From positions 186,001-250,000 of the forward strand of contig NZ_QRIL01000002.1 in the NCBI RefSeq assembly GCF_003471165.1: DNA of 64,000 nt, read 5' to 3'. The position numbers and the translations under genes are program-made. The notes beneath the pieces are model-generated. The model saw only the letters and a list, made by a program, of their open reading frames with translations, was not told where the DNA came from and searched no databases. How positions within the stretch are numbered: position 1 is the stretch's first letter; each line of letters starts with the position of its first letter. Positions 17,901-27,394 of this stretch are shown here, one piece after another. Source of the stretch: Ruminococcus sp. AM22-13 (GTDB lineage Bacteria; Bacillota; Clostridia; Lachnospirales; Lachnospiraceae).

Positions 17901-18329
17901 TTACTTCTCCAGTTCGTCTGCTGCTGAGAATACCTTAAATCCATTATTCTTAAGTACGCTCTCTGTCACTGTGATATCCTCAGAATGAAGGATCACTACA
18001 GGTCTGAGGTCTTTTCTGTGGAAAGAAGTGTAGATGTAGTCAAGACTTACATTGCTGTCTGCCATAATTTTCAGAAGTTCATCCAGACCGCCTACCTGAT
18101 CCTTCATATCTACTACGATTGCCTGTGTGATACGGTTCATGTATCCGCTCTGATTTAAAATAATCTCTGCCTTATCCGGATCGTCACAGATCATACGGAA
18201 GATTGCAAATTCCGGTGCATCGAAGCATGCAAAACCATAAATGTTAATGTTATTATTGGCAAGCAGGCCCGTCACTCTCTTAAGACTTCCTGCTTTATTT
18301 TCTACAAATACAATGTTCTGTTTTATCAT
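17901..18329 (-). CDS. Tandem ACT-domain protein
   Basis: This 142-aa protein has two ACT domains (residues ~4-70, starting IVFVENKAGSLKRVTGLL; ~72-140, starting AIVVDMKDQVGGLDELLK). ACT pairs usually bind amino acids and act in allosteric regulation. No catalytic domain is attached, so it probably works as a small sensor or partner protein. Similar stand-alone ACT proteins in Clostridia are of unknown role. It is followed by its own terminator. Confidence 0.85.
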   Translation of the reverse strand: MIKQNIVFVENKAGSLKRVTGLLANNNINIYGFACFDAPEFAIFRMICDDPDKAEIILNQSGYMNRITQAIVVDMKDQVGGLDELLKIMADSNVSLDYIYTSFHRKDLRPVVILHSEDITVTESVLKNNGFKVFSAADELEK

Positions 18330-18395
18330 ATTGATTTCTTCCTCTCATTCTTACTCTACTTACCCTGCATAAGGCATCAATAAATTTTCTTATTT

Positions 18396-18437
18396 CAAGG
18401 CGGGGCGTGCAGATTGCCGGAATGATTTTTTCAAACA
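18396..18437. repeat. Truncated family-3 element
   Basis: GGCGGGGCGTGCAGATTGCC then GGAATGATTTTTTCAAACACACTC matches the right end of the 160-bp element at 16761-16920. Confidence 0.6.
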
Positions 18438-18448
18438 CACTCTGGTGT

Positions 18449-20827
18449 TTACATCTCTTCATCCACATATCTCTGAATATTAGACGCATTTACATACTTC
18501 GTCATATGCTCACCATCCGTGATAACCAGCGTCGGTGCCTGCATGATTCCGAATTCCTTTGCCATCTCCGGATTCTTCTCCGCGTCGATGATCTCCAGTT
18601 CTTCGCCCTCGAGCATCTTCTTTGCCATCTTACAGTTCGGGCAGGTGCTTGTTGTAAACAAATATTTATGTGATGTCACCGGCTCAATCTTCACATCATC
18701 TTTTGTCATGGTAACCATGCTTGTGTGTACCGGCTGCATTTTCTTGATATCGGAATGCATCACATCATAGAGTGTACGGTTCTTATATTCCTGAGCCTTA
18801 CCGTCATTCCAGTTCTGTACCGGTCTGTAATATCCGGTGATACGGCTGTAAACTTCTGCCTTCTTGCCACATTTCGGACAGGTGAAATGCTCACCACTGA
18901 TATATCCATGTTCCTTACATACCGAATATGTCGGGGAAATGGTGTAATACGGCAGTTTGTAATTCTCTGCAATCTTACGCACCAATGCGGCTGCTGCCTT
19001 CCAGTCAGGAAGCTTCTCACCGATAAATGCATGGAATACAGTTCCTGATGTATACAATGTCTGCAGTTCATCCTGAATATCCAGTGCATCAAAGATATCT
19101 GTCGTATACTCAACCGGAAGATGAGAACTGTTTGTATAGTAAGGAGTATCTCCTTTCTTTCCGGCAGTCTTGATGTCCGGCCAGCGCTTTCTGTCGTGTT
19201 TTGCCAGACGATATGCGGTAGATTCCGCAGGTGTTGCCTCCAGGTTGAAAAGCTCGCCCTCGTATTTCTCCTGATAATCGGAGAGACGTTCTCTCATATG
19301 AAGCAGAACTTCTTTTGTAAATTTCCGGGTGTTCTCGTCGGACATATCTCCGCCTAACCAACGTGCATTCAATCCAACTTCATTCATTCCTACCAGACCA
19401 ATCGTTGAGAAATGATTGGAAAAGCTTCCCAGGTATCTCTTTGTATATGGATATAATCCCTCATCCAGCAGTTTACCAATGACTTCTCTCTTGACATGAA
19501 GAGAACGTGCGGAAATATCCATCAGACGATCCAGACGGTTATAAAATTCCTCAGGTGTCCTGGAAAGGTATGCGATACGCGGCATATTGATTGTTACAAC
19601 GCCGACAGATCCGGTACTCTCTCCTGATCCAAAGAATCCGCCGCTCTTCTTACGCAGCTCTCTTAAGTCCAGACGCAGACGGCAGCACATGCTTCGGATA
19701 TCGCTTGGTTTCATATCACTGTTGATATAGTTTGAGAAATATGGTGTTCCATATTTGGATGTCATCTCAAAGAGCAGACGGTTATTCTCTGTATCAGACC
19801 AGTCAAACTCTTTCGTAATGGAATAAGTCGGAATCGGATACTGGAATCCGCGTCCGTTGGCATCACCCTCGATCATTGTCTCGATAAATGCCTTATTGAT
19901 CATGTCCATCTCTTTCTTACAGTCTTTGTACTTGAAGTCCATATTCTTACCGCCCACGATAGCAGGAAGCTCTGCAAGGTCATCCGGTACGGTCCAGTCC
20001 AGTGTGATATTGGAGAACGGTGCCTGTGTTCCCCATCTGCTTGGAGTATTTACTCCATAAATAAAGGATTCAATGCACTTCTTCACTTCCGGATAGCTTA
20101 AATTGTCTGCTTTAACAAACGGTGCAAGATACGTATCAAAAGAAGAGAATGCCTGTGCACCGGCCCACTCATTCTGCATGATTCCAAGGAAGTTGACCAT
20201 CTGGTTACAAAGAACGCTTAAATGCTTCGCCGGTGAAGATGTGATCTTACCTTCGATTCCGCCAAGTCCTTCCTGAATCAGCTGCTTCAGTGACCATCCT
20301 GCACAATATCCGGTCAGCATGGACAAATCGTGGATATGAATATCTGCATTTCTGTGCGCCTCTGCAATCTCATTGTCATAAATCTCAGACAGCCAGTAGT
20401 TAGCAGTAACTGCACCGGAGTTGCTTAAGATCAGACCACCGACAGAATAAGTAACGGTAGAGTTCTCTTTTACACGCCAGTCCTCAACTTTAACATAGCT
20501 GTTTACGATTTCTTTGTAATCAAGAATCGTTGACTTCATATTGCGGACTTTCTCTCTCTGCTTACGATAAAGAATATATGCCTTGGCCACATCTGAATAA
20601 CCTGCCTGGATCAGTACGTTCTCTACGCTATCCTGAATCTCCTCTACTGTAATCTTATTATCTGTGATTTTGTCCTGAAAATCAGAAGTAACACGCAGCC
20701 CTAAGAGATCGATCATCTCTTCGCTATAATTTTTCTCTTTCGCATCAAAGGCTTTATGGATTGCGGCTGTAATCTTACCAATTTTAAATTCGTCCATCTC
20801 GCCGTCACGTTTTACTACCTGAAACAT
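18449..20827 (-). CDS. nrdD: Anaerobic ribonucleoside-triphosphate reductase fused to a redoxin domain
   Basis: This 792-aa protein has an N-terminal ATP-cone (MFQVVKRDGEMDEF), the ten-stranded barrel core, a C-terminal zinc/radical region (CKEHGY...CPKCGKKAE), and the glycyl-radical loop RITGYYRP. Beyond the usual end is a ~75-aa thioredoxin/glutaredoxin-like domain with TTSTCPNCKMAKKML and a cis-proline MQAPTLVI, so the reductase may carry its own electron donor. The ATG at 20827 was chosen for GGGGG 9 nt upstream; an ATG 15 nt earlier has no clear site. Two NrdR boxes precede a strong promoter. This is the second nrdD in the window. Confidence 0.93.
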   Translation of the reverse strand: MFQVVKRDGEMDEFKIGKITAAIHKAFDAKEKNYSEEMIDLLGLRVTSDFQDKITDNKITVEEIQDSVENVLIQAGYSDVAKAYILYRKQREKVRNMKSTILDYKEIVNSYVKVEDWRVKENSTVTYSVGGLILSNSGAVTANYWLSEIYDNEIAEAHRNADIHIHDLSMLTGYCAGWSLKQLIQEGLGGIEGKITSSPAKHLSVLCNQMVNFLGIMQNEWAGAQAFSSFDTYLAPFVKADNLSYPEVKKCIESFIYGVNTPSRWGTQAPFSNITLDWTVPDDLAELPAIVGGKNMDFKYKDCKKEMDMINKAFIETMIEGDANGRGFQYPIPTYSITKEFDWSDTENNRLLFEMTSKYGTPYFSNYINSDMKPSDIRSMCCRLRLDLRELRKKSGGFFGSGESTGSVGVVTINMPRIAYLSRTPEEFYNRLDRLMDISARSLHVKREVIGKLLDEGLYPYTKRYLGSFSNHFSTIGLVGMNEVGLNARWLGGDMSDENTRKFTKEVLLHMRERLSDYQEKYEGELFNLEATPAESTAYRLAKHDRKRWPDIKTAGKKGDTPYYTNSSHLPVEYTTDIFDALDIQDELQTLYTSGTVFHAFIGEKLPDWKAAAALVRKIAENYKLPYYTISPTYSVCKEHGYISGEHFTCPKCGKKAEVYSRITGYYRPVQNWNDGKAQEYKNRTLYDVMHSDIKKMQPVHTSMVTMTKDDVKIEPVTSHKYLFTTSTCPNCKMAKKMLEGEELEIIDAEKNPEMAKEFGIMQAPTLVITDGEHMTKYVNASNIQRYVDEEM

Positions 20828-20919
20828 AACTATTGCCCCCATTTTCTCTTGTTCATATGTCCTGTTACGGACACTTTCCGTTTACCGTTCACTCCGTTCC
20901 CGGCAAACGCTGTAGGTCT

Positions 20920-20948
20920 ATTGTATCAGAGTATCTATCTTTCGTCAA
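20920..20948 (-). promoter_or_regulatory. nrdD promoter
   Basis: In the minus sense TTGACG (20943-20948), 17 bp, TACAAT (20920-20925). The first NrdR box begins 10 bp upstream of the -35 hexamer. Confidence 0.72.
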
Positions 20949-20957
20949 CACGCAAAA

Positions 20958-21005
20958 ACACCACATAATGTTCCCTATCTCTCGAAAAAGTACAATATAT
21001 GGTGT
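20958..21005 (-). promoter_or_regulatory. Tandem NrdR boxes
   Basis: Two 16-bp boxes, ACACCATATATTGTAC (20990-21005) and GAACATTATGTGGTGT (20958-20973) in the minus sense, match the NrdR consensus acaCwATATaTwGtgt. Their starts are 32 bp apart, the integral-helical-turn spacing typical of NrdR operators. NrdR represses ribonucleotide reductase genes when dNTP/ATP levels are high. Confidence 0.78.
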
Positions 21006-21180
21006 TTTTTCAGGTTTTTAAATTTTTTATTCTATTGTTTCAACTCACAGTCGGTAATTTCACAGAGTCTGACATGTCAGCAACATGCTGACTGTGATTT
21101 GCCTCATATCAGTGGGGGATACCGATTTCTCTCCGCCCGCCACTGCCGTTCATTTTCTTGTTTGCAATTCATCTCACCAC

Positions 21181-21302
21181 CTATAGAAGGCCACTGAAAA
21201 AGTCCTTTTTGCGTATAAATTAGCACAAAATAAAGTACATCAATCAACTTTGAGACACTGTATATAGTATGAAAAAACAGTTTTTCAGCGGCGTCCCTAT
21301 AG
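21181..21302. mobile_element. 110-bp non-autonomous element with IS1182-like ends
   Basis: Inverted ends GGCCACTGAAAAAGTC and GGACGCCGCTGAAAAACTG (read inward) bound a 110-bp non-coding insert (21187-21296). It is flanked by CTATAG on both sides (21181-21186, 21297-21302). The flanks CACCTATAG and CTATAGAGGTG are themselves a palindrome, so the insertion appears to have hit a hairpin target. Confidence 0.6.
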
Positions 21303-21480
21303 AGGTGGGAGAATCCTTGTTATATCTTGTTGAAGCGCATACGTCGGTTTATTGCTTTTATGCCAAATAATCCGTTAAAATAACTATAAATATACTAACG
21401 ATTTTCAAAAATCAGTATAACATATATCCAACCCAAAATAAACATACGTTCCCATTAATCTACATTCTGAATTTACTTTC

Positions 21481-21565
21481 ATTTCAGAAAGCAGATTCCC
21501 GAAAGTTCATTCTGAAAAGTTTATTACAAAAACTTCATTATCAAAAGTTTCATCCCGAAAAGCTC
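21481..21565. repeat. Degenerate 14-bp tandem repeat after hflX
   Basis: Six consecutive 14-15 bp units of the pattern ATTCYGAAAAGTTC (for example ATTCCCGAAAGTTC, ATTCTGAAAAGTTT, ATTACAAAAACTTC) end 15 bp from the hflX stop codon. Confidence 0.65.
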
Positions 21566-21579
21566 ATTCCAGAATATAT

Positions 21580-22815
21580 TTACACAACTTTAGGATAAAT
21601 TTCCTTCGGCACTCTGGCCTTCACAGCGATTCCCTCATCTGTGTATTCTTCCGAGATCAGCTGGCCATACTCACGTATAAGCTGAATCTTTCCTGCTTCG
21701 CTGTATGGGAAAAGGCGCTCTACATAAATCTGTTCTTCTGTCAGAAGCTTCTCCAGCAGGTCATTGAGATCATCCAGTCCCTCTCCTGTCTTTGCAGAAA
21801 TCTTCAGCGTATAATCAGACTTAAAATCTCTCAGCACAGAAGCGCCAGGCGCATCCTGCTTGTTAAAAAGTGTGATGATCTTCTTTCCCATAACGCCAAG
21901 CTCGCGCAGTGTCTCATATACAACATGCATCTGCATCTCAGCCTGCGGATTCGAGGAATCCACAACGTGGATAATGTAATCCGCATATTTCGCCTCTTCC
22001 AGTGTACTCTTGAATGCCTCTACCAGATGATGCGGCAGTTTATGAATAAATCCTACCGTATCCGTCAGCAGAATCTGCTGCCCATCTTTCAGATTGAGCA
22101 GTCTGGTCGTCGGGTCCAGTGTTGCAAACAATTTATCTTCAGACAGGACATCAGAACCTGTCAGTTTATTTAACAGTGTAGACTTTCCTGCATTCGTATA
22201 TCCCACGATTGCAGCAGTCTTCATATTGCCTCTCGCACGACTGGAACGAATCAGCTCTCTGTGCTTCTCTACCTGAGACAGTTCCTGTTTCAGTGCAGAA
22301 ATTCTGGTACGGATCAGGCGTCGGTCCGTCTCCAGTTTCTTCTCACCAGGACCTCTCGTTCCGATTCCTCCGCCCAGACGGGAAAGAGATTCTCTCAAAC
22401 CAACCAAACGTGCCGCTCTGTAGCGGAGCTGTGCAAGCTCTACCTGAATCTTACCTTCACTGGTGATAGCGCGTGCCGCAAAGATATCCAGAATCAGCAA
22501 TGTTCTGTCCATTACCTTGCAGTCGAGCTCACGCTCCAGGTTATTTAACTGTGCAGGAGAAAGTTCATCATCACAGATAATACCGGTCGCATCTATGGCA
22601 TACACCAACGCACGCACTTCCTCGATCTTACCTTTACCGATATAGGTTCCCGGATGCACTGCTTCGCGATTTTGTATGATCTTACCTACTGTGACAGCTC
22701 CTGCAGTTGAGGCAAGCTCTTCCAGCTCATCCAGTGATTCCTCTACGTTGTCGTTATCACCTGTCTGAACCCCTACAAGAACTACCCGTTCCTCCAGCTT
22801 TCCAAATTCTTCCAT
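21580..22815 (-). CDS. hflX: Ribosome-associated GTPase HflX
   Basis: This 411-aa GTPase binds the 50S subunit and splits stalled or stress-inactivated ribosomes. The N-terminal HflX domain includes YIGKGKIEEV and CDDELSPAQLNNLE. A glycine-rich linker RLGGGIGTRGPGEKKLE follows. The G domain has the P-loop VGYTNAGKSTLLN, the G3 motif LTDTVGFI and the G4 motif FNKQD. A C-terminal extension completes it. It lies 10 nt after the TPR lipoprotein gene, probably in one transcript with it. Confidence 0.93.
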   Translation of the reverse strand: MEEFGKLEERVVLVGVQTGDNDNVEESLDELEELASTAGAVTVGKIIQNREAVHPGTYIGKGKIEEVRALVYAIDATGIICDDELSPAQLNNLERELDCKVMDRTLLILDIFAARAITSEGKIQVELAQLRYRAARLVGLRESLSRLGGGIGTRGPGEKKLETDRRLIRTRISALKQELSQVEKHRELIRSSRARGNMKTAAIVGYTNAGKSTLLNKLTGSDVLSEDKLFATLDPTTRLLNLKDGQQILLTDTVGFIHKLPHHLVEAFKSTLEEAKYADYIIHVVDSSNPQAEMQMHVVYETLRELGVMGKKIITLFNKQDAPGASVLRDFKSDYTLKISAKTGEGLDDLNDLLEKLLTEEQIYVERLFPYSEAGKIQLIREYGQLISEEYTDEGIAVKARVPKEIYPKVV

Positions 22816-22824
22816 AACATCTCC

Positions 22825-23913
22825 TTAATCAGACAATTGTGAATCAGCACTGCTATCTTCCCCACTTACACGGGTCTTCAGAAAAGCCAGCTCCTTTTTC
22901 ACTGTCTTATCATCCGGATACAGTCCCAGATATTCGTTCGCTTTCTGCAGCGCAGTCTGGAAGTCCAGCTTCTTCTCATATACAGCAATCTCATTAAACA
23001 GCAGACTCTGCATATCTTCTGCATCTGCCACATGGATTCCACTTGATATATTAGAAAGAGCACTGTCGTAATCTCCGTCCTCTATATCGCATAATGCAAG
23101 CCCGTTGAATCCTTTTGCCCCATTCTCAGCCTGTGATACATACTGCTGGAACATTGTCCTCGCATTCGCGCTGTCTCCCTGATCCATGTATACCATTCCA
23201 AGAAGTGCCAGAGCTTCTGTATTATCACCGTCTATGGCCTGTTTCAGCTCAGCTGTCGCGTTTTCATAATCATCCATGTAATAATAAACACGGCCTCTGT
23301 CACAGTGATCCTGCGCATTCTTCGCATTTCCGGATAATGCTGCTTCCAGATAACGGGTTCCGTCTGCCTCCATATCCTTGTCCAGATATGCTCCATAAAT
23401 CTGGAGTGCTCTGTCATAGGTCGCATCCTCGCCATATGCCTGCTCGAAATTAGAGGAAGCTTCTTCATAAGAATCCATAGCCAATGCAGTCTCACCTGTC
23501 AGAAAATACAGATCAGCATCCATATTGTAAGATTCCGCCAGCGCCTGACAGTCTGCCATTGCCTCTTCATATTCTTTCAGTTTCAGATAAGCCGCCGCCC
23601 TGTAAGAAAGGATATCTTTCTTTAATGCCTTGCCAACTTTGTCACAGTCAAGGGCATTGCTAAAATATGTTACCGCCTCATCATAATTTCCCAGTTTCAG
23701 CTGAGCCACTCCTGCTCCCCTGTATGACTGGGCGGGCTTCACACCTGCGGATATCGCAGCCTCATATTCTTCCAGTGCAACCTCATAATTTCCATTTTCC
23801 AGATCCTGGGCTGCCTGCTTATAATTCTTCGTACTTTCTGCACTGCAGCCTGTCAAGAGTGTAAGACTCAGACAGGCTGCAGCCAGAAACAATCCTGTTT
23901 TTCTGTTATTCAT
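22825..23913 (-). CDS. TPR-repeat lipoprotein
   Basis: This 362-aa protein has a lipoprotein signal peptide with lipobox LLTGC (Cys23). About eight tetratricopeptide repeats follow, for example NYEVALEEYEAAISAG, NYDEAVTYFSNALDCD and EYEEAMADCQALAES. TPR lipoproteins act as surface-anchored scaffolds for protein complexes; no enzyme motif is seen. It lies between glmM (20 nt gap) and hflX (10 nt gap), so it is probably part of that operon. The specific partner is unknown. Confidence 0.88.
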   Translation of the reverse strand: MNNRKTGLFLAAACLSLTLLTGCSAESTKNYKQAAQDLENGNYEVALEEYEAAISAGVKPAQSYRGAGVAQLKLGNYDEAVTYFSNALDCDKVGKALKKDILSYRAAAYLKLKEYEEAMADCQALAESYNMDADLYFLTGETALAMDSYEEASSNFEQAYGEDATYDRALQIYGAYLDKDMEADGTRYLEAALSGNAKNAQDHCDRGRVYYYMDDYENATAELKQAIDGDNTEALALLGMVYMDQGDSANARTMFQQYVSQAENGAKGFNGLALCDIEDGDYDSALSNISSGIHVADAEDMQSLLFNEIAVYEKKLDFQTALQKANEYLGLYPDDKTVKKELAFLKTRVSGEDSSADSQLSD

Positions 23914-23933
23914 GCAATTCCTTTGCCTGCAGA

Positions 23934-25280
23934 TCAGTCAACGATCAGACCTTCTGCTTCCATTACTTTCACTACTCGCTCAACATTCTCGCGGCAGATC
24001 TCATCAGTTCCGGCTTCCACCATAACACGGATCAGTGGCTCTGTACCACTCTCACGTACAAGGATACGTCCATCGCTGCCAAGACTCTTGGCAACTTCAT
24101 TTACAACTTTAACCACATTTTGATTCTCTCTTGCCGTCTTTTTATCTGCTACGCGCACATTTCTCAGAAGCTGTGGATAAACTTTCATCTCTTTTGCGAG
24201 ATCACACAGAGTTGCTTTCTTCTCTACACATGCCTCCATCACCATCAGAGAAGTAAGGATTCCATCACCCGTTGCGGCATAACGGCTGAAAATGATATGT
24301 CCGGACTGCTCACCGCCAAGACTGTAATCATTCTCCATCATATTCTCGGCAACATATTTATCACCTACGGCAGTCTGCTCATACTTCATGCCTTCTCTTT
24401 CCAGAGATTTATACAGACCAAGGTTTGACATAACAGTTGTTACTACCGTGTTGCCATTTAGTCTTCTCTGCTCTTTGAGATATTTTCCACATACATACAT
24501 GATCTTATCACCATCAATCACATTTCCTTTGTGATCGACTGCAATACAGCGGTCAGCATCACCATCATAGGCAAAACCGATATCCAGGCCATTATCCACC
24601 ACATATTTCTGAAGTACTTCAATATGAGTAGAACCGCAGTTCGTATTGATATTTGTACCATCCGGCTGATTATTGATCACATAAGTCTTTGCCTGAAGTG
24701 CATCAAATACACTCTTTGCGATAGCGGAAGAACTTCCGTTTGCACAGTCAAGACCTACCTTGATTCCCTTAAAATCACGGCTTGGGATAGAAATCAGATG
24801 TCCGATATAACGGTTTCTTCCGGAAGCAAAGTCTACGGTACGTCCGATATCCTCTTTCGTTGCCAGAGGGAGATCCTCGATCAGACCATCAAGATATGCC
24901 TCGATTCTTGCCTCTACCTCTGCTTCAATCTTCTGTCCATTGCCGTTAAGGAGCTTGATTCCATTATCATAAAATGGATTGTGGCTTGCAGAGATCATGA
25001 TTCCACAGTCAAAATCCTCTGTACGTACTGCATAGGAAACACTCGGAGTAGTCGTTACATGAAGAAGATATGCATCTGCACCGGATGCAGTCAGACCTGC
25101 AACAAGTGCATACTCGAACATATAGCTGCTTCTTCTTGTATCTTTACCGATTACGATCTTGGCCTTATGGTCTCTTCCGTAATACCAGCCTACATAACGT
25201 CCTACTTTAAACGCATGGTCTACTGTCAGTTTGACATTAGCTTCTCCTCGAAATCCATCTGTTCCAAAATATTTTCCCAT
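23934..25280 (-). CDS. glmM: Phosphoglucosamine mutase
   Basis: This 448-aa enzyme converts glucosamine-6-phosphate to glucosamine-1-phosphate for peptidoglycan precursor synthesis. The phosphoserine loop MISASHNPFYDNGIKLL places the active Ser at residue 99. The metal-binding loop is YDGDADRCIAVD and the C-terminal phosphate-binding loop RESGTEPLIRVM. The N-terminus MGKYFGTDGFRGEAN and the length match GlmM rather than other phosphohexomutases. It probably heads the transcript glmM - TPR lipoprotein - hflX. Confidence 0.95.
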   Translation of the reverse strand: MGKYFGTDGFRGEANVKLTVDHAFKVGRYVGWYYGRDHKAKIVIGKDTRRSSYMFEYALVAGLTASGADAYLLHVTTTPSVSYAVRTEDFDCGIMISASHNPFYDNGIKLLNGNGQKIEAEVEARIEAYLDGLIEDLPLATKEDIGRTVDFASGRNRYIGHLISIPSRDFKGIKVGLDCANGSSSAIAKSVFDALQAKTYVINNQPDGTNINTNCGSTHIEVLQKYVVDNGLDIGFAYDGDADRCIAVDHKGNVIDGDKIMYVCGKYLKEQRRLNGNTVVTTVMSNLGLYKSLEREGMKYEQTAVGDKYVAENMMENDYSLGGEQSGHIIFSRYAATGDGILTSLMVMEACVEKKATLCDLAKEMKVYPQLLRNVRVADKKTARENQNVVKVVNEVAKSLGSDGRILVRESGTEPLIRVMVEAGTDEICRENVERVVKVMEAEGLIVD

Positions 25281-25364
25281 AATATAACTCTCCTTTCACT
25301 TACACAGTTGTATACATTTATCTTTTTTACAACTATTCAGCCCTCTGCCATTGCAGTTACTCTT

Positions 25365-26282
25365 TTATTTATAAAGTCCCTGCGGATATACACCTGCATC
25401 TGTGAGATTTTTAAATGCTTCCATCACTGCTTCTTTATCTTCCTGATAAGTTACGCCAAACCAGGTATCCTTTGTCTCCAGGACATCCACGCTGGCGCTG
25501 CCGTTCTTGATCAGCTGATCTACCAGAATTGGAAGCAGATATTCTTTCTTAATATCATCCGGAGCCAGGCTGCTTAAGAATTCTACGAAACCTTTCTCAA
25601 GGATTTCCATAAAGTCCGGGGTCAGACCCCACATGTTCATGGAAACCAGATCCTTTACATCAAGTTTTCGTACGCTTCCATCTGCATTTCTTGCCTCAGC
25701 GCCATCAACAGTCTTAAATATATCATGTGTTTCATCCACACCTGTAAGCTGTCCATTCTCAATGTTGCAGATTCCTCTTGTAACACTTCCGTTATCACTT
25801 AATGTGTTGCCAAGTCTGAAACCTGCCATACAGATATGAATCCTGCCGTCTTTTGGCTGTTCCTGAATAAGGTAATCATGAACTTTTATATAGGCTTCCT
25901 TTCCATAGTAGTCATCTGCATTGATTACGATAAATGGCTCATCCAGTACTTTCTTTGCAGCAAGTACGGCCTGGCCGGTTCCCCATGGTTTCGTGCGGTC
26001 AGCTGGTTTGGTGAAGCCTTCCGGCAGATCATCAAGTTCCTGGAATACATATTCTACTTCTGTGATCTTCTCGATACGCTCACCGATCACTTTGCGGAAT
26101 TCCTCTTCCAGATCCTTGCGGATGATAAATACTACTTTGTTAAATCCAGCTTCCAGTGCATCATGGATAGAATAGTCCATGATAATCTCTCCGCACGGTC
26201 CTACCGGCGCAAGCTGTTTGATTCCCTTTCCAAAACGACTTCCGATTCCTGCTGCCATAATTACAAGTGCTGTTTTCTGCAT
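25365..26282 (-). CDS. Sugar-phosphate nucleotidyltransferase-like protein
   Basis: This 305-aa protein has the nucleotidyltransferase N-terminal loop ALVIMAAGIGSRFGKGIKQL and a second motif FIVINADDYYGKEAY that matches the metal/sugar site. KPWGTGQAVLAAKKVL is the nucleotide-specificity region. Members of this clade are annotated only as nucleotidyltransferases, so the sugar and nucleotide are unknown. It lies between prfA and glmM, close to cell-envelope sugar metabolism, but in a separate position with an 84-nt gap to glmM. Confidence 0.85.
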   Translation of the reverse strand: MQKTALVIMAAGIGSRFGKGIKQLAPVGPCGEIIMDYSIHDALEAGFNKVVFIIRKDLEEEFRKVIGERIEKITEVEYVFQELDDLPEGFTKPADRTKPWGTGQAVLAAKKVLDEPFIVINADDYYGKEAYIKVHDYLIQEQPKDGRIHICMAGFRLGNTLSDNGSVTRGICNIENGQLTGVDETHDIFKTVDGAEARNADGSVRKLDVKDLVSMNMWGLTPDFMEILEKGFVEFLSSLAPDDIKKEYLLPILVDQLIKNGSASVDVLETKDTWFGVTYQEDKEAVMEAFKNLTDAGVYPQGLYK

Positions 26283-26317
26283 AAATATTTTCCTCCTGTT
26301 TACCTTCTCCCCAAAAT

Positions 26318-27394
26318 CTATTCTTCGTCCTGCAGGTTACTTAATTTAGCTGCCTGATCTGCTGCGATCAGACTGTCAATAATCTCATCCAGGTCACCAT
26401 TTAAAATATTCTCAAGTCTGTGCAGTGTCAGTTTGATTCTATGATCGGTCACACGTCCCTGTGGGAAGTTATAAGTTCTGATCTTCTCGGAACGGTCACC
26501 TGTCCCGATCTGGCTTCTTCTTGCCTCAGCCTCAGCGTCATGCTGTTTCGCAAGTTCCATCTCATACAGACGGGAACGCAGGACTTTCAGCGCCTTATCC
26601 TTGTTCTTAAGCTGTGACTTCTCATCCTGACAGGAGATAACGATTCCTGTCGGAATATGAGTCAGACGTACCGCAGAGTCTGTAGTATTGACACACTGTC
26701 CACCATTTCCTGATGCACGGAATACGTCAAATTTACAGTCATTCATATCCAGATGGAAGTCGATTTCCTCCGCTTCCGGCATGATCGCAACTGTACAGGT
26801 AGAGGTATGGATACGTCCGCCGGATTCTGTCTCCGGAACTCGCTGTACACGATGCACACCGCTCTCATATTTCAGTCTGGAATATGCACCCGCGCCTGTG
26901 ATCATGAATGTTACTTCCTTGAAACCACCGATTCCGTTCTCATTAAGACTCATCATCTCTGTTTTCCAGCGGCGGGATTCTGCGTATTTTACATACATAC
27001 GGTAAATCTCCGCTGCAAAAAGAGCTGCCTCGTCTCCACCGGCACCTGCACGAATCTCAACGATAACGTTCTTGTTATCATTCGGGTCCTTCGGCAGAAG
27101 CAGGATCTTAAGTTCATGTTCCAGTTCCTCTACATTCTTCTTCGCATCAGATAACTCTTCCTTGAGCATCTCACGCATATCTTCGTCCTTCTCCTCCTCA
27201 AGCATGGAAAGACTATCCTGAATCGTCTCTTTATTCTTCTTATACTCGCGGTAAGCATCTACGATTGGCTGCAGGTCACTCTGTTCCTTCATCAGCTTCT
27301 GAAAATGCTCCTGATTATCTGTAACACCAGGCTCTCCAAGCTCATTAAGCACTTCTTCAAAGCGAATGAGCAGATCGTCTAATTTATCAAACAT
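26318..27394 (-). CDS. prfA: Peptide chain release factor 1
   Basis: This 358-aa factor reads UAA and UAG stop codons and releases the nascent chain. The peptidyl-hydrolysis motif GGQ is in [17 protein letters not shown]. The PxT region lies in the central domain, and the C-terminal [17 protein letters not shown] is conserved in RF1/RF2. The start at 27394 with GGAGGAG upstream lies 5 nt inside the prmC end, so the two genes are coupled. This fits, since PrmC methylates the GGQ glutamine of this protein. Confidence 0.95.
   Translation of the reverse strand: MFDKLDDLLIRFEEVLNELGEPGVTDNQEHFQKLMKEQSDLQPIVDAYREYKKNKETIQDSLSMLEEEKDEDMREMLKEELSDAKKNVEELEHELKILLLPKDPNDNKNVIVEIRAGAGGDEAALFAAEIYRMYVKYAESRRWKTEMMSLNENGIGGFKEVTFMITGAGAYSRLKYESGVHRVQRVPETESGGRIHTSTCTVAIMPEAEEIDFHLDMNDCKFDVFRASGNGGQCVNTTDSAVRLTHIPTGIVISCQDEKSQLKNKDKALKVLRSRLYEMELAKQHDAEAEARRSQIGTGDRSEKIRTYNFPQGRVTDHRIKLTLHRLENILNGDLDEIIDSLIAADQAAKLSNLQDEE

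Noticed and set aside
24531..25577. A 348-codon open frame opposite glmM
   Set aside because: It lies antisense to a well-supported gene, has no ribosome binding site, and its translation is a Cys/Ile-rich shadow.
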